From Sphingobacterium pedocola (GTDB taxonomy: Bacteria > Bacteroidota > Bacteroidia > Sphingobacteriales > Sphingobacteriaceae), in NCBI RefSeq assembly GCF_015209965.1, contig NZ_MU158690.1:1254115-1318114 (forward strand): a stretch of DNA of 64,000 nt, written 5' to 3'. Each line of letters begins with the position of its first letter. The stretch's first letter is position 1. The position numbers and the translations under genes were made by a program. Under the pieces are notes generated by a model. It had not been told where the DNA came from. It saw only the letters and a program-made list of their open reading frames with translations, and made no database searches. Of this stretch, positions 7,967 through 15,427 are shown in pieces.

Positions 7967-8004
7967 GTAGTCGTCTCTTGCGTTTCAGAAAGAGGCGGCT
8001 ATAC
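7967..8004 (+). terminator. Intercistronic hairpin after peptide 3
   Basis: GTAGTCGTCTCTT pairs with AAGAGGCGGCTAT (with G-U pairs) around a short loop and is followed by a weak T-rich stretch (CTTTCTTAT). It occupies the same position, between peptide and propeller, as the hairpins at 6603, 12936 and 15355. Confidence 0.5.
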
Positions 8005-8077
8005 TTTCTTATAAAGAAGATTGATGTCCAAAGAGTTGTTTTATAAAGACACGCAACTTCTGAAATTTATACGAACT

Positions 8078-9121
8078 ATGAATAATCTACTATACCTTAA
8101 AATCTGTTTAGTTACAATTATTTTTTTTCTTTCTTGCAATAAGCAAACTGAGAATACGCAGAAAATACTTGAGAACGCCAAGCTTCTTCATACGAATGAA
8201 ATTGACGTTGATTTTTTATTGGGTAGACCCAATCAAATAACAATTGGTGACAACAGATTAGTTATCACTGATAATATAGATGAAAAAGCACTCGCGTTTT
8301 ATGATATCAAGTCCGGTACTTTTATCGGGAGGCGGATCGGCATTGGACAAGGCCCAAATGAGGTAATCCCTCCACTATTATTGCCAAGATCAAGTGAAAG
8401 CGAGGTCCTATCCATCATACAGAGGCAAAACGGCCGATATACAGAACACAATATTCCGAATCTTGCAAAGGAGAATTTTGTTCCAAATAGATCCTTAGAG
8501 TTTGAAAATATAGATAGATTGACTCAAACGAACAGCGGCTTTATCGTTTCGGGACCTTATGAAGAGGGGTCCATTAGAATACTTGATCGCGTAGGAGGCA
8601 TCATCAAAAGCCAAAATATTTATCCACATTATATCAATGACCTGAACCAACCTGCAGATAGATATGTCTATGGACAAGGGCATATAGCCTACAATAGGAA
8701 AAATGACGTGCTGGCATTTGCTTCTTATTTTACAGGAGAGGCTTCCTTTTACAAACTTGTGGGGGATTCTCTAGAAATTCTTAAAAATTTTGATTTTAGT
8801 TTGCCTTCTGAATTGCGTAATCGCATTGCGCATTCAACTGGATCTGCATCATTAAAAGATTCGGACATGGAGTATTTTTCAGATATCTATTCTACGTCAA
8901 ACCATTTTTATCTTTTGTATACCGGTATTGCTATGAAGGACAAAAACTCGGCTTCAAATAGCTATATTTTTAAATTTTCGAAAGAAGGACAATTGCTTGA
9001 TACCTACAAAACCGATAAGAAAATTATCTCTTTCTGTGTACAAGATGATGATAGTAAGGGATATGGGGTTGCTCTTTCTGAGGATATGGATTATATTTTG
9101 GTTGAGATGATGAATATATAA
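8078..9121 (+). CDS. Six-bladed beta-propeller lipoprotein 3 (BF3164-like)
   Basis: 347 residues from the ATG at 8078, chosen because MNNLLYLKICLVTIIFFLSC is a proper lipoprotein signal (C20); upstream starts at 8021 and 8024 would bury it. The signature is GIGQGPNEV at about residue 92. The middle (TSGFIVSGPYEEGSIRILD) and end (YGVALSEDMDYILVEM) resemble the BF3164-like lipoprotein family more than propellers 1 and 2. It follows the decayed peptide 3 and precedes the nonsense-interrupted propeller 4. Confidence 0.82.
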   Translation: MNNLLYLKICLVTIIFFLSCNKQTENTQKILENAKLLHTNEIDVDFLLGRPNQITIGDNRLVITDNIDEKALAFYDIKSGTFIGRRIGIGQGPNEVIPPLLLPRSSESEVLSIIQRQNGRYTEHNIPNLAKENFVPNRSLEFENIDRLTQTNSGFIVSGPYEEGSIRILDRVGGIIKSQNIYPHYINDLNQPADRYVYGQGHIAYNRKNDVLAFASYFTGEASFYKLVGDSLEILKNFDFSLPSELRNRIAHSTGSASLKDSDMEYFSDIYSTSNHFYLLYTGIAMKDKNSASNSYIFKFSKEGQLLDTYKTDKKIISFCVQDDDSKGYGVALSEDMDYILVEMMNI

Positions 9122-9180
9122 TCTTCCCGTAGCTCTCTTTATGGTCCGCAAGTAAAAAATATATAAATAAAAAAGCGAGC

Positions 9181-10299
9181 ATGAGAATTATACTATATAT
9201 TCTATTTATAACGGTCTTGGTTTCCTGTAAAAAGAGGTCAGCTAATAATACACAAAAACTGAGAACGTTAAATCTAGATTTTGTTGATTTAAAAGGAAAC
9301 AATTTAGATTGTGACTCCCTTATAGCTTCGAACAAGATTGTTGCCTATTTCAACGGTCATGTTGTAACCCGTCAACTTTAGGATTATTTTTTCACAGTCT
9401 ACAGGTTAGGTGAAAATTCTGAGGACATAAAGTTTGTAGGGAAGTTTGGCAAGAGAGGAAATGGACCCAGAGAGTTTTTTGGTGTTCCCCAATTACATTA
9501 CAAAAAGCAAAATAATGCCTTGTACGTTTTCGACATTCAGGGAGGTAATCATATCAATGCATATCAAATTGATCTGTTTTCATTGAACAATATTTTCGAT
9601 GAAAGCACTTGGAAGTCTATTGCTTTTCCCGTATTTGAGCATGCAACATTTTCGTCGTTCGTTCCATTAACAGACTCTATATTCCTGGCCATGGGTGGAG
9701 ATTACGATAGAATCAATTTATTATCTATCGTACAGGCAGGAAATAAGGAATATAAGGCTTTAGATATGGACTATCCAAAAGATGGTATAAAAGCCGAAGC
9801 CATTGTGAAAAGAGGTGTATATAACTATGGTGGTATATTGATGCACCCTTCAACAAATAAATTGGTATACTATTGTACCAATTGGGGTAATTATGCTGAA
9901 ATCATCGATAATAAAAATTTTAAATTTTCGACATTTCAGGTAATGACCGCTGATTATCCTATTTACAAAGTGGCTAAAGATGGTATGAATATGGAATCGG
10001 AGAATAACACCTTGATGGGAATGCGGGCACAGAGTTCGGAACAGTATATCTACCTTCTCCCAAACTTTCACAATAAGGAAGCATATCTCAAAGACGACCC
10101 TAACCGGATATATCCAACTGATCATCTTGACAAAGTATATGTATATGACTGGGAGGGAAATTCCGTGAAAGCCTATAAATTGGATAAGCCAGTAACGGAG
10201 TTTGTTGTCGACCCAGGCGATACGTATTTATTGGGATCTAGTGTGGATACGGAAAGTGGTGATATTGTTTTTGTTAGGTTTGATCTCACAACTATATAA
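9181..10299 (+). pseudogene. Six-bladed beta-propeller lipoprotein 4, interrupted by an in-frame TAG
   Basis: A lipoprotein signal (MRIILYILFITVLVSC, C16) opens a frame that meets TAG at 9379-9381 after 66 codons. The same frame then continues without another stop to 10299. The continuation includes the family signature KRGNGPREF just past the TAG and a normal final blade. A single change of CAG (Gln) to TAG explains everything; there is no frameshift. Read through, the product would be 371 residues counting only sense codons, the family length. It may be a recent nonsense mutation, a strain-level off switch, or a sequencing error. The next gene begins 4 nt after the final stop. Confidence 0.8.
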
Positions 10300-10303
10300 A
10301 TTT

Positions 10304-12280
10304 ATGAATCGTAATATCTTTTTTTTGCGTGTAATCGGAATAATAATCATCGGCACATTTTTTTCTTGTCATACAAAGTCGGGTGATGACCTTAATAGTG
10401 CGTTAGAGGCTGCCGGAGCGAACAGAAGCACCTTAGAAACTGTTTTGGGACACTATAAAGGACAAGGAGATGAAGAAAAAGTTCAGGCGGCCAAATATCT
10501 AATCTCGAATATGGCGACCAAATTGAGCATCGTGAATAGATCAAACAGATCTTACTTTGAAATATTTGACGTTATTGATTCACTATGGGCCTTCGGAAAT
10601 GCTGCCATTATCGACAATAGAAAGGAACTCGAGTCTCGCTGGGATTCACTGGTAAAACGTCATGGCGCTCCTCAGATAAGAGATGTTGACAAAGAGAAAG
10701 ATATAAACATAATGACTGCCGACCAATTGATTTCCCATATTGATCACGCTTTTGATATGTGGCGAAAAAATAAGTGGAGCAGAAATGTAGATTTTGAAAG
10801 CTTCTGTAAGCATATACTTCCTTACAAGGTAGGTACAGAACCAAATGAATTATGGTCAGTTAGACTTTATAATCTTTGGCGTGATACGCTAAAAGAAAAT
10901 AACATCGATAGCATATTAAATATTGCAAAGTTCATCAATGATCATAATGCGTACAAAATGTCGCATATGCGTATTCTCTGGTCCTATCCCTATGACTTTT
11001 GCAGCAGCGAATTCGAAAGGATTCGTTTGGGAAGCTGCAAGCACGGGGTACATTATACCACTCAAAGTCTCCGGGCATTGGGAATTCCCACAGCAATTGA
11101 CTTTACAAGAAGATGGGCTGGTGCCAAAAATGGACACGAGTGGAATGTTGTTTTTTTAGAAGATGGTACGCCATACCCATTTGACGCCATTAACAAAGGA
11201 TTGAAAATCGATCTTTCATGGAGAAAAATTGCTAAAGTCTATCGTAAAACCTATGCGAATCAGAAGTTGAATGTCGATTTTTCACACATAGCCGAGATTC
11301 CGTCAGAACTATTGGATATTAATAGTATTGATGTAACTAATGAATATGTGTCGACAAAGGATGTTGCGTTAACTATTGATAATAAGGAGCGTAACAAGTA
11401 TGCCGTAATTTCGACTTACAGTGGGTTTGACTGGATACCTCAAACTTGGACAGAAATTTCCGGAGGCAAGGTTGTATTCAAAGAAATGGGGGTCGGAAAT
11501 CTATATTCGGTCTTTCTATTCAACGGTATAGACTACATTAGAAAAACAGAGCCATTTCTTTTGGATAGCGTAGGAGGTATAACGTATTTCAAACCCAGTT
11601 CTTCTAAAGAGAATATCCGGCTGGAAAGGAAGGCACAATTAACGCCTTTTATGGAGGACATTATGTCGTTTATTGTAAATAATAAATTTCAGGGCGCAAA
11701 TACGAGAAATTTTCAGGATTCGGTAACGTTGTTTACGATTGAAGAAACGCCTAAGAAAATCGAAAGTGCCGATATCCATATGGAAAAGGCATTTAGATAT
11801 GTTAGAATGTGGATACCCAGAGGTGGTAGAGGAGATATTGCAGAAATGGAGTTCTATGGTCTGGCTAAAAATGGACAGGACACCGTTAAATTAAGCGGTA
11901 CCATTATCGGCGATCCGAAAGTTAACATTGAAGGGAAAAGACACTATTTGTATCCTTTTGATGGCGATTTATTGACGTATTTTCTAAAACCAAGAGGAGT
12001 AGATCCCTGGGTGGGTCTGGATTTCGGCTCACCGCAGAAGATTGTGAAAATTCGTTATTGTCCGCGCAGCGATACTAATTTTATTGAGATTGGAGATGAA
12101 TATGAACTTTTCTATTGGGCTAATGGAGGATGGAAAAGCTTGGGAAGACAGAAAGCTCAGGATCAGTACTTAATCTACAAGAATGTTCCCAAGAATTGCA
12201 TATTTATCTTAGAGAATAAAAGCAAAGGCGTTGAACACAAAATTTTCATTTACGAAGATGGCGCTCAAATTTGGATGTGA
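10304..12280 (+). CDS. Transglutaminase-like lipoprotein 1 with C-terminal discoidin-like region
   Basis: 658 residues from the ATG at 10304, which gives a lipoprotein signal (MNRNIFFLRVIGIIIIGTFFSC, C22). The transglutaminase-like core has the expected triad: C245 in LGSCKHGVHYT, H278 in NGHEWNVV and D294 in YPFDAINKG. The C-terminal 170 residues (RYVRMWIPRGGRGDIAEMEFYG, then YLIYKNVPKNCIFILENKS) look like an F5/8-type C or discoidin-like beta-sandwich. Such proteins may act as proteases, amide-forming enzymes or inactive binders, and the sequence does not decide which. It is paralogous to 16547-18493. Its place after peptide and propeller genes suggests that it acts on the peptides or on a shared surface ligand. 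Confidence 0.8.
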   Translation: MNRNIFFLRVIGIIIIGTFFSCHTKSGDDLNSALEAAGANRSTLETVLGHYKGQGDEEKVQAAKYLISNMATKLSIVNRSNRSYFEIFDVIDSLWAFGNAAIIDNRKELESRWDSLVKRHGAPQIRDVDKEKDINIMTADQLISHIDHAFDMWRKNKWSRNVDFESFCKHILPYKVGTEPNELWSVRLYNLWRDTLKENNIDSILNIAKFINDHNAYKMSHMRILWSYPYDFCSSEFERIRLGSCKHGVHYTTQSLRALGIPTAIDFTRRWAGAKNGHEWNVVFLEDGTPYPFDAINKGLKIDLSWRKIAKVYRKTYANQKLNVDFSHIAEIPSELLDINSIDVTNEYVSTKDVALTIDNKERNKYAVISTYSGFDWIPQTWTEISGGKVVFKEMGVGNLYSVFLFNGIDYIRKTEPFLLDSVGGITYFKPSSSKENIRLERKAQLTPFMEDIMSFIVNNKFQGANTRNFQDSVTLFTIEETPKKIESADIHMEKAFRYVRMWIPRGGRGDIAEMEFYGLAKNGQDTVKLSGTIIGDPKVNIEGKRHYLYPFDGDLLTYFLKPRGVDPWVGLDFGSPQKIVKIRYCPRSDTNFIEIGDEYELFYWANGGWKSLGRQKAQDQYLIYKNVPKNCIFILENKSKGVEHKIFIYEDGAQIWM

Positions 12281-12314
12281 TTCCACTTAACCAATACAAC
12301 CGGAGGGTTTGTAA

Positions 12315-12376
12315 GAATTGCGTAAGAATGGAACAGGTTGCTTATTCTATGAAAGTGACTTTAATTATTAGCTTTA
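12315..12376 (+). promoter_or_regulatory. Candidate response-regulator site 3 with -7-like element
   Basis: Half-sites GAATTG (12315-12320) and GAATGG (12326-12331, one mismatch), 11-bp period; TAGCTTTA starts 38 nt after the second (12369-12376). It lies 35 nt past the transglutaminase stop and ~320 nt before the peptide 4 ATG, so the transcript would carry leader copy 2. Confidence 0.68.
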
Positions 12377-12564
12377 AATAAAAGTTTTAACTGGGAAAAA
12401 GGCGGCAGGCTGCACTGCTCTATGAAAGTTGTAACAGCCTGTCCGCCCGCTATCCCGCCTTAACAAGAAAGGAGGTACGTCGGCAAAGATAATAATTGAA
12501 GGATACACTGTTGAAATGATAGATACGGTAAAGCGGTTCTAAAAATGTCTGAAAACCTAAAAAC

Positions 12565-12600
12565 GCGTCATTGCGAGGCGCGATAGCAACGACGCAATCT
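12565..12600. repeat. Short interspersed repeat (GCGTCATTGCGAGG type), copy b
   Basis: Begins GCGTCATTGCGAGGCGCGAT and ends CGACGCAATCT; second copy of the element at 6151-6183, in the matching place of the leader repeat. Confidence 0.6.
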
Positions 12601-12662
12601 GCGTTTTCGATGTCACCAGGTTATCTTTTAGATACTACCAAGAATTAAAATAGTATAAATAC

Positions 12663-12678
12663 GAGCTTGCATAAGTTC
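12663..12678 (+). promoter_or_regulatory. Conserved small hairpin upstream of NVEAL peptide 4
   Basis: GAGCTT-GCAT-AAGTTC forms a 6-bp stem with one G-U pair, about 20 nt before the ATG at 12697. It is the equivalent of 6301-6316 and 15067-15082. Confidence 0.5.
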
Positions 12679-12696
12679 AAACAAAAACTCAAAAAA

Positions 12697-12930
12697 ATGA
12701 AAAAGAAAATTTTAGGAAGTTTAGCAGTAGTTGCTGTTGCGATAGTAGCTGCATCTAATGTTCACGTTAATATGAAGGAGAATAATGGTTTGTCTGCTCT
12801 TAGTTTAGCAAATGTAGAAGCTTTGGCTGATGGAGAAGGGAGTGTGGGGATTCCTTGTACAGCTCCGAAAAAACATGGAGTTTGCCTTGATTTGACCGAT
12901 GTGCAATGTACAGATAACTTCGGCTGTTAA
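12697..12930 (+). CDS. NVEAL-type small peptide 4
   Basis: 77 residues from the ATG at 12697 (MKKKILGSLAVVAVAIVAA), preferred over a TTG 30 nt upstream because it matches the start of peptides 2 and 5. The leader ends SLANVEALADGE. The tail GSVGIPCTAPKK...NFGC holds four cysteines, the last being the final residue, as in peptide 3. Signal peptidase cleavage after ALA would leave a peptide of about 33 residues with four cysteines (inference). Confidence 0.86.
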   Translation: MKKKILGSLAVVAVAIVAASNVHVNMKENNGLSALSLANVEALADGEGSVGIPCTAPKKHGVCLDLTDVQCTDNFGC

Positions 12931-12935
12931 ATACT

Positions 12936-12987
12936 AAAAATTAACATGCTTCACTGTTCATGGAGATAGTGTAGTATGTTAATTTTT
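12936..12987 (+). terminator. Intercistronic hairpin after NVEAL peptide 4
   Basis: AAAAATTAACATGCT (12936-12950) pairs with AGTATGTTAATTTTT (12973-12987), 15 bp with one G-U pair, plus an inner CACT/AGTG stem. It ends in a T run. It starts 5 nt after the peptide stop and ends before the propeller start, the layout of a partial terminator. Confidence 0.6.
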
Positions 12988-13020
12988 AATTCACTTAAAA
13001 TGTTTGTTTACAGAAATTTA

Positions 13021-14142
13021 ATGAAATATTACTATTATTTATTAATCGTTATTATCGCTCGGATTATATCGTCGTGCAATAATAATACCGACAAGAATCT
13101 AATGTCAGAGTTGTCTGTGGATACAATCATTTGGGACGATTTTGACATACGGGATGGTAAGACTTTCTTCCCCGAAGAGCTTGTTAAAACTAGAAGGTAT
13201 GTGAAACTTGATTCTACTCCTACTTTTATTTTTGGTGGTGGAGATAAAATAATTACGCGAAATAATATTTATGTATTGGATATGCGGCAAAAGAAAATTA
13301 TTATTTTCGACGATCAGGGGGCTGGATTGCTCGTACTCCATCGGGTAGGACAAGGGCCACAAGAATATCTCCAAATAACAGATTTTGATGTAGACGATAA
13401 CGGTAATATCTATATTGTCGATGGCGCTAGCGACAAACTCATTGTCTATGATCAGAATGGAAGTTTTGTTTCCGCAACTAAGTTTTCTTTTGAGGCGGAT
13501 CTTATCCATCGTTTAGGTAACGGGAACTTTCTGTTTGGATTATCAGCATGGAACAAGGATGTTCAGACGCGAGGTAATCGGTTTGCTATCGTCGGAGAAG
13601 ATATGCAGATTCATAGCTCTTTTGTAGCTTTTGACGATTACCAAGATAATATGTATTGGATTTCATCCTACAGGTTTATAAAGGCCTCAAATAAAATTTG
13701 CTATAACAAACCAATTGATGACTATGTCTATATAATGTCGAATATGGGACTTTTAGTGCAAGCTTTTTATTTTGATTTTGGAGATGCAAGAATTCCCTTT
13801 GATTGGAGAAAAGATGTGGAATCTAACATCGATAGGATCAAGGAAAAATATAGGTGTCTAAAAAATCATGTCGTGGTCACAGATAAGTACATAATAGGTA
13901 CGCTGTGGGATCGAACCGAGACAAAACCCTTCTTAGTGGACCTGGGGCAAAAGAAAACATATATAGGAGGGACAGTTGCGGAGAGCGATGTCAGTGACTT
14001 TTTAGATTTTACAGATAATAGTGTCGTGTCACTTCTATCGACTGGTAAGGACGATATGTTTGATCTACTAGACGTGCCCAAAGATGTCCAGGCGCATGTT
14101 GCACAGGAAAATTTCGCGTTGATGGTAACGGAACTTTTGTAA
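13021..14142 (+). CDS. Six-bladed beta-propeller lipoprotein 5
   Basis: 373 residues from the ATG at 13021 (MKYYYYLLIVIIARIISSC, C19); further starts at 13000 and 12976 are possible but lengthen the signal. The signature RVGQGPQEYLQITDFDVDD is followed by NIYIVDGASDKLIVYDQNG, typical of blade 2, and several similar strand-turn repeats follow. It differs clearly from propellers 1-2 and belongs to the longer 6-bladed type. Its stop overlaps by one base the ATG of the truncated propeller 6 (TAATG). Confidence 0.82.
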   Translation: MKYYYYLLIVIIARIISSCNNNTDKNLMSELSVDTIIWDDFDIRDGKTFFPEELVKTRRYVKLDSTPTFIFGGGDKIITRNNIYVLDMRQKKIIIFDDQGAGLLVLHRVGQGPQEYLQITDFDVDDNGNIYIVDGASDKLIVYDQNGSFVSATKFSFEADLIHRLGNGNFLFGLSAWNKDVQTRGNRFAIVGEDMQIHSSFVAFDDYQDNMYWISSYRFIKASNKICYNKPIDDYVYIMSNMGLLVQAFYFDFGDARIPFDWRKDVESNIDRIKEKYRCLKNHVVVTDKYIIGTLWDRTETKPFLVDLGQKKTYIGGTVAESDVSDFLDFTDNSVVSLLSTGKDDMFDLLDVPKDVQAHVAQENFALMVTELL

Positions 14143-14457
14143 TGAAAAAAAAAATATAGGGAAAGCACTTTATGTTTTAATGCTTTTAAGCATCTGGGGG
14201 TGTAATGATCGCTCGTATTCGGAAATACAGCAATATAAACGGGATAAAATTACTCATGCAAAAGCCGACTTACAAGAAATACAAATAGAGGATGCGCTTA
14301 TTGGCAGTATTGCTCGTCTATATATTATCGATGACTATGTCTTGATAGTGGATCATAAATCTGCAGATAAGCTGATACATATATTTAATAAAGATAATTT
14401 CAACTATGTGACAAGTATCGCTGATATTGGACAAGGTCCTGGGGAAATAACGGTGAT
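14142..14457 (+). pseudogene. Truncated, frameshifted copy of propeller 7 (propeller 6 remnant)
   Basis: About 316 nt are nearly identical to the first 320 nt of the gene at 15428. Two defects are visible. The start reads ATG, then ten A, then TATAG, where the intact gene has four A, T, nine A: four bases fewer, shifting the frame into an immediate stop. And the match ends abruptly at CGGTGAT (14457), after the signature GQGPGEI. Only scattered substitutions separate the copies, so the duplication is recent. It probably arose when the peptide-propeller unit duplicated. Confidence 0.85.
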
Positions 14458-14489
14458 TAACTTTTCGAACTGCCAATATTTTCCTTGTA

Positions 14490-14750
14490 ATGAAATATGA
14501 ATATCTTTCAGCTTTATCGACGCAACCATGGTTCCGATTGTTATATGTAAGTATAGTTGTGGCTATTGTGACCTTTCTATCGAATTGTTCAAAATTGAAC
14601 ATACTATCTTTTCCTCATTGCAATCACTATAAGGATCAACGTAAATTTTGCTATATCAGATTTGTCCCGAACAATTGCAAAGGTTGGCCATTGTGTAAAT
14701 CTCTTATAAAATTATCGAAGGTGGACACGAAGAACATAAGTTTGATGTAA
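14490..14750 (+). CDS. Uncertain 86-residue frame with lipobox-like N-terminus
   Basis: The frame begins MKYEYLSALS and contains a hydrophobic stretch ending FLSNC (cysteine 33), which resembles a lipoprotein signal. The rest is cysteine-rich and matches no family I recognise. It sits in the debris between the truncated propeller 6 and regulatory site 4, and its stop TAA is the first part of the repeat there. It may be a scrambled remnant of a lipoprotein gene instead of a working one. Confidence 0.2.
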   Translation: MKYEYLSALSTQPWFRLLYVSIVVAIVTFLSNCSKLNILSFPHCNHYKDQRKFCYIRFVPNNCKGWPLCKSLIKLSKVDTKNISLM

Positions 14751-14812
14751 GAATTGCGTAAGAATTGAGTAGTCAATTTCTTTTACGAAAGTAATCTGTA
14801 TTGCTAGCTTTA
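14751..14812 (+). promoter_or_regulatory. Candidate response-regulator site 4 with -7-like element
   Basis: GAATTG half-sites at 14751-14756 and 14762-14767 (11-bp period), then TAGCTTTA exactly 38 nt on (14805-14812). Sites 3 and 4 share the same -7-like sequence and similar downstream bases (AAAAGTTTTAA), consistent with duplication of promoter plus leader. Confidence 0.7.
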
Positions 14813-15010
14813 GATTAAAAGTTTTAATCGGGACAAATAAGGCGGCAGACTGCACTGCTCTATGAAAGTTGTAACAGCCTGTCCGCCCGCTATCCCGCCT
14901 TAACAAGAAAGGAGGTACGTCGGCAAAGGTAATAATTAGCAATGAAATCCAATAACAGGATATACTGTTGAAAGGATAGATACAGTAGGAAGGCGCGTAA
15001 TATCGCTTTT

Positions 15011-15037
15011 TTGTCATCCCGACGAAAGGAGGGATCT
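15011..15037. repeat. Short interspersed repeat (GTCATCCCGA...GGAGGGATCT type), copy a
   Basis: TTGTCATCCCGACGAAAGGA followed by GGGATCT, a dispersed repeat common in Bacteroidota and other bacteria. A shorter relative is at 30336-30357. It disrupts leader copy 3 relative to copies 1 and 2. Confidence 0.55.
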
Positions 15038-15066
15038 AAAAAATATACTAAGTCAATAGTAAATAG

Positions 15067-15082
15067 GAGCTTGTTGAAGCTC
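15067..15082 (+). promoter_or_regulatory. Conserved small hairpin upstream of NVEAL peptide 5
   Basis: GAGCTT-GTTG-AAGCTC, a perfect 6-bp stem, 20 nt before the peptide ATG. Third member of the hairpin set at 6301 and 12663. Confidence 0.5.
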
Positions 15083-15101
15083 GATTAAAAAAAATAATAT
15101 C

Positions 15102-15323
15102 ATGAGAAAAAAAATTTTAGGAAGTTTAGCAGTAATTGCTATTGCGGCAGTAGCAACGTTTAATGTGACTATCGGCACTCCCAATAGCGCCACAGCTACA
15201 ATTAGTCTATCTAATGTGGAAGCGCTGGCAGATGGAGAAAATCCGAATTGTCCTAATGGCTGTAAGGCTAATGGGGACGGTTGCTTTTGTAATTACTGGT
15301 TTCCTACGGACCGGGAAGCATAA
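15102..15323 (+). CDS. NVEAL-type small peptide 5
   Basis: 73 residues starting MRKKILGSLAVIAIAAVAT, almost the same leader as peptides 2 and 4, with a different linker (IGTPNSATATI) and the motif SLSNVEALADGE. The tail has four cysteines within 13 residues (NCPNGCKANGDGCFC) and ends DREA. The tight cysteine spacing would suit a knotted or two-disulfide peptide. A strong hairpin terminator follows before the propeller gene. Confidence 0.87.
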   Translation: MRKKILGSLAVIAIAAVATFNVTIGTPNSATATISLSNVEALADGENPNCPNGCKANGDGCFCNYWFPTDREA

Positions 15324-15354
15324 TAATGACGAGTAATTGTTAAATTAGAATTGT

Positions 15355-15411
15355 AAGGAGGGTGTGTTGCGGACATATGCATATTTTATGTCACGAACAC
15401 CCTCCTTTTTT
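15355..15411 (+). terminator. Terminator-like hairpin after NVEAL peptide 5
   Basis: AAGGAGGGTGT (15355-15365) pairs perfectly with ACACCCTCCTT (15397-15407), with an inner GACAT/ATGTC stem, followed by a T run to 15411. This is the clearest intrinsic terminator of the four peptide/propeller spacers, yet the propeller 7 gene has no promoter site of its own that I recognise. It may act as a partial terminator. Confidence 0.75.
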
Positions 15412-15427
15412 ACGATAAAATAGCACT

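Larger units (their letters stand above)
12393..12696 (+). repeat. Repeated leader region, copy 2 (upstream of NVEAL peptide 4)
   Basis: This 304-nt stretch without a convincing gene has a first ~105 nt differing from copy 1 by only a few bases, including the AAGGCGG/CCGCCTT arms and the AAGGAGGT box. The remainder matches copy 1 with small deletions and carries the GCGTCATTGCGAGG repeat and the hairpin at 12663-12678. With the promoter-like element at 12369 this would be a 5' untranslated leader of roughly 310 nt. Confidence 0.7.
14830..15101 (+). repeat. Repeated leader region, copy 3 (upstream of NVEAL peptide 5)
   Basis: The first ~108 nt match copies 1 and 2, including the AAGGCGG/CCGCCTT arms and the AAGGAGGT box; similarity continues to about 14990 (GGATATACTGTTGAAAGGAT). 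After that a different short repeat (15011-15037) replaces the GCGTCATTGCGAGG element, and the hairpin GAGCTT...AAGCTC (15067-15082) precedes the peptide start. No gene is seen here. Confidence 0.7.

Noticed and set aside
8811-8835. A GAATTGCGTAAT stretch resembling the regulatory repeat
   Set aside because: It lies inside propeller 3, the second half-site is not GAATTG at an 11-bp period, and no promoter element or gene start follows.
14712-15017. A 101-codon minus-strand frame across leader copy 3
   Set aside because: It crosses the regulatory site and the repeated leader, resembles no protein and is not open in the other leader copies.
5961-15101. The three leader copies as an insertion sequence or CRISPR array
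   Set aside because: There is no transposase, no terminal inverted repeats or target duplications, and only three widely spaced copies without regular spacers.
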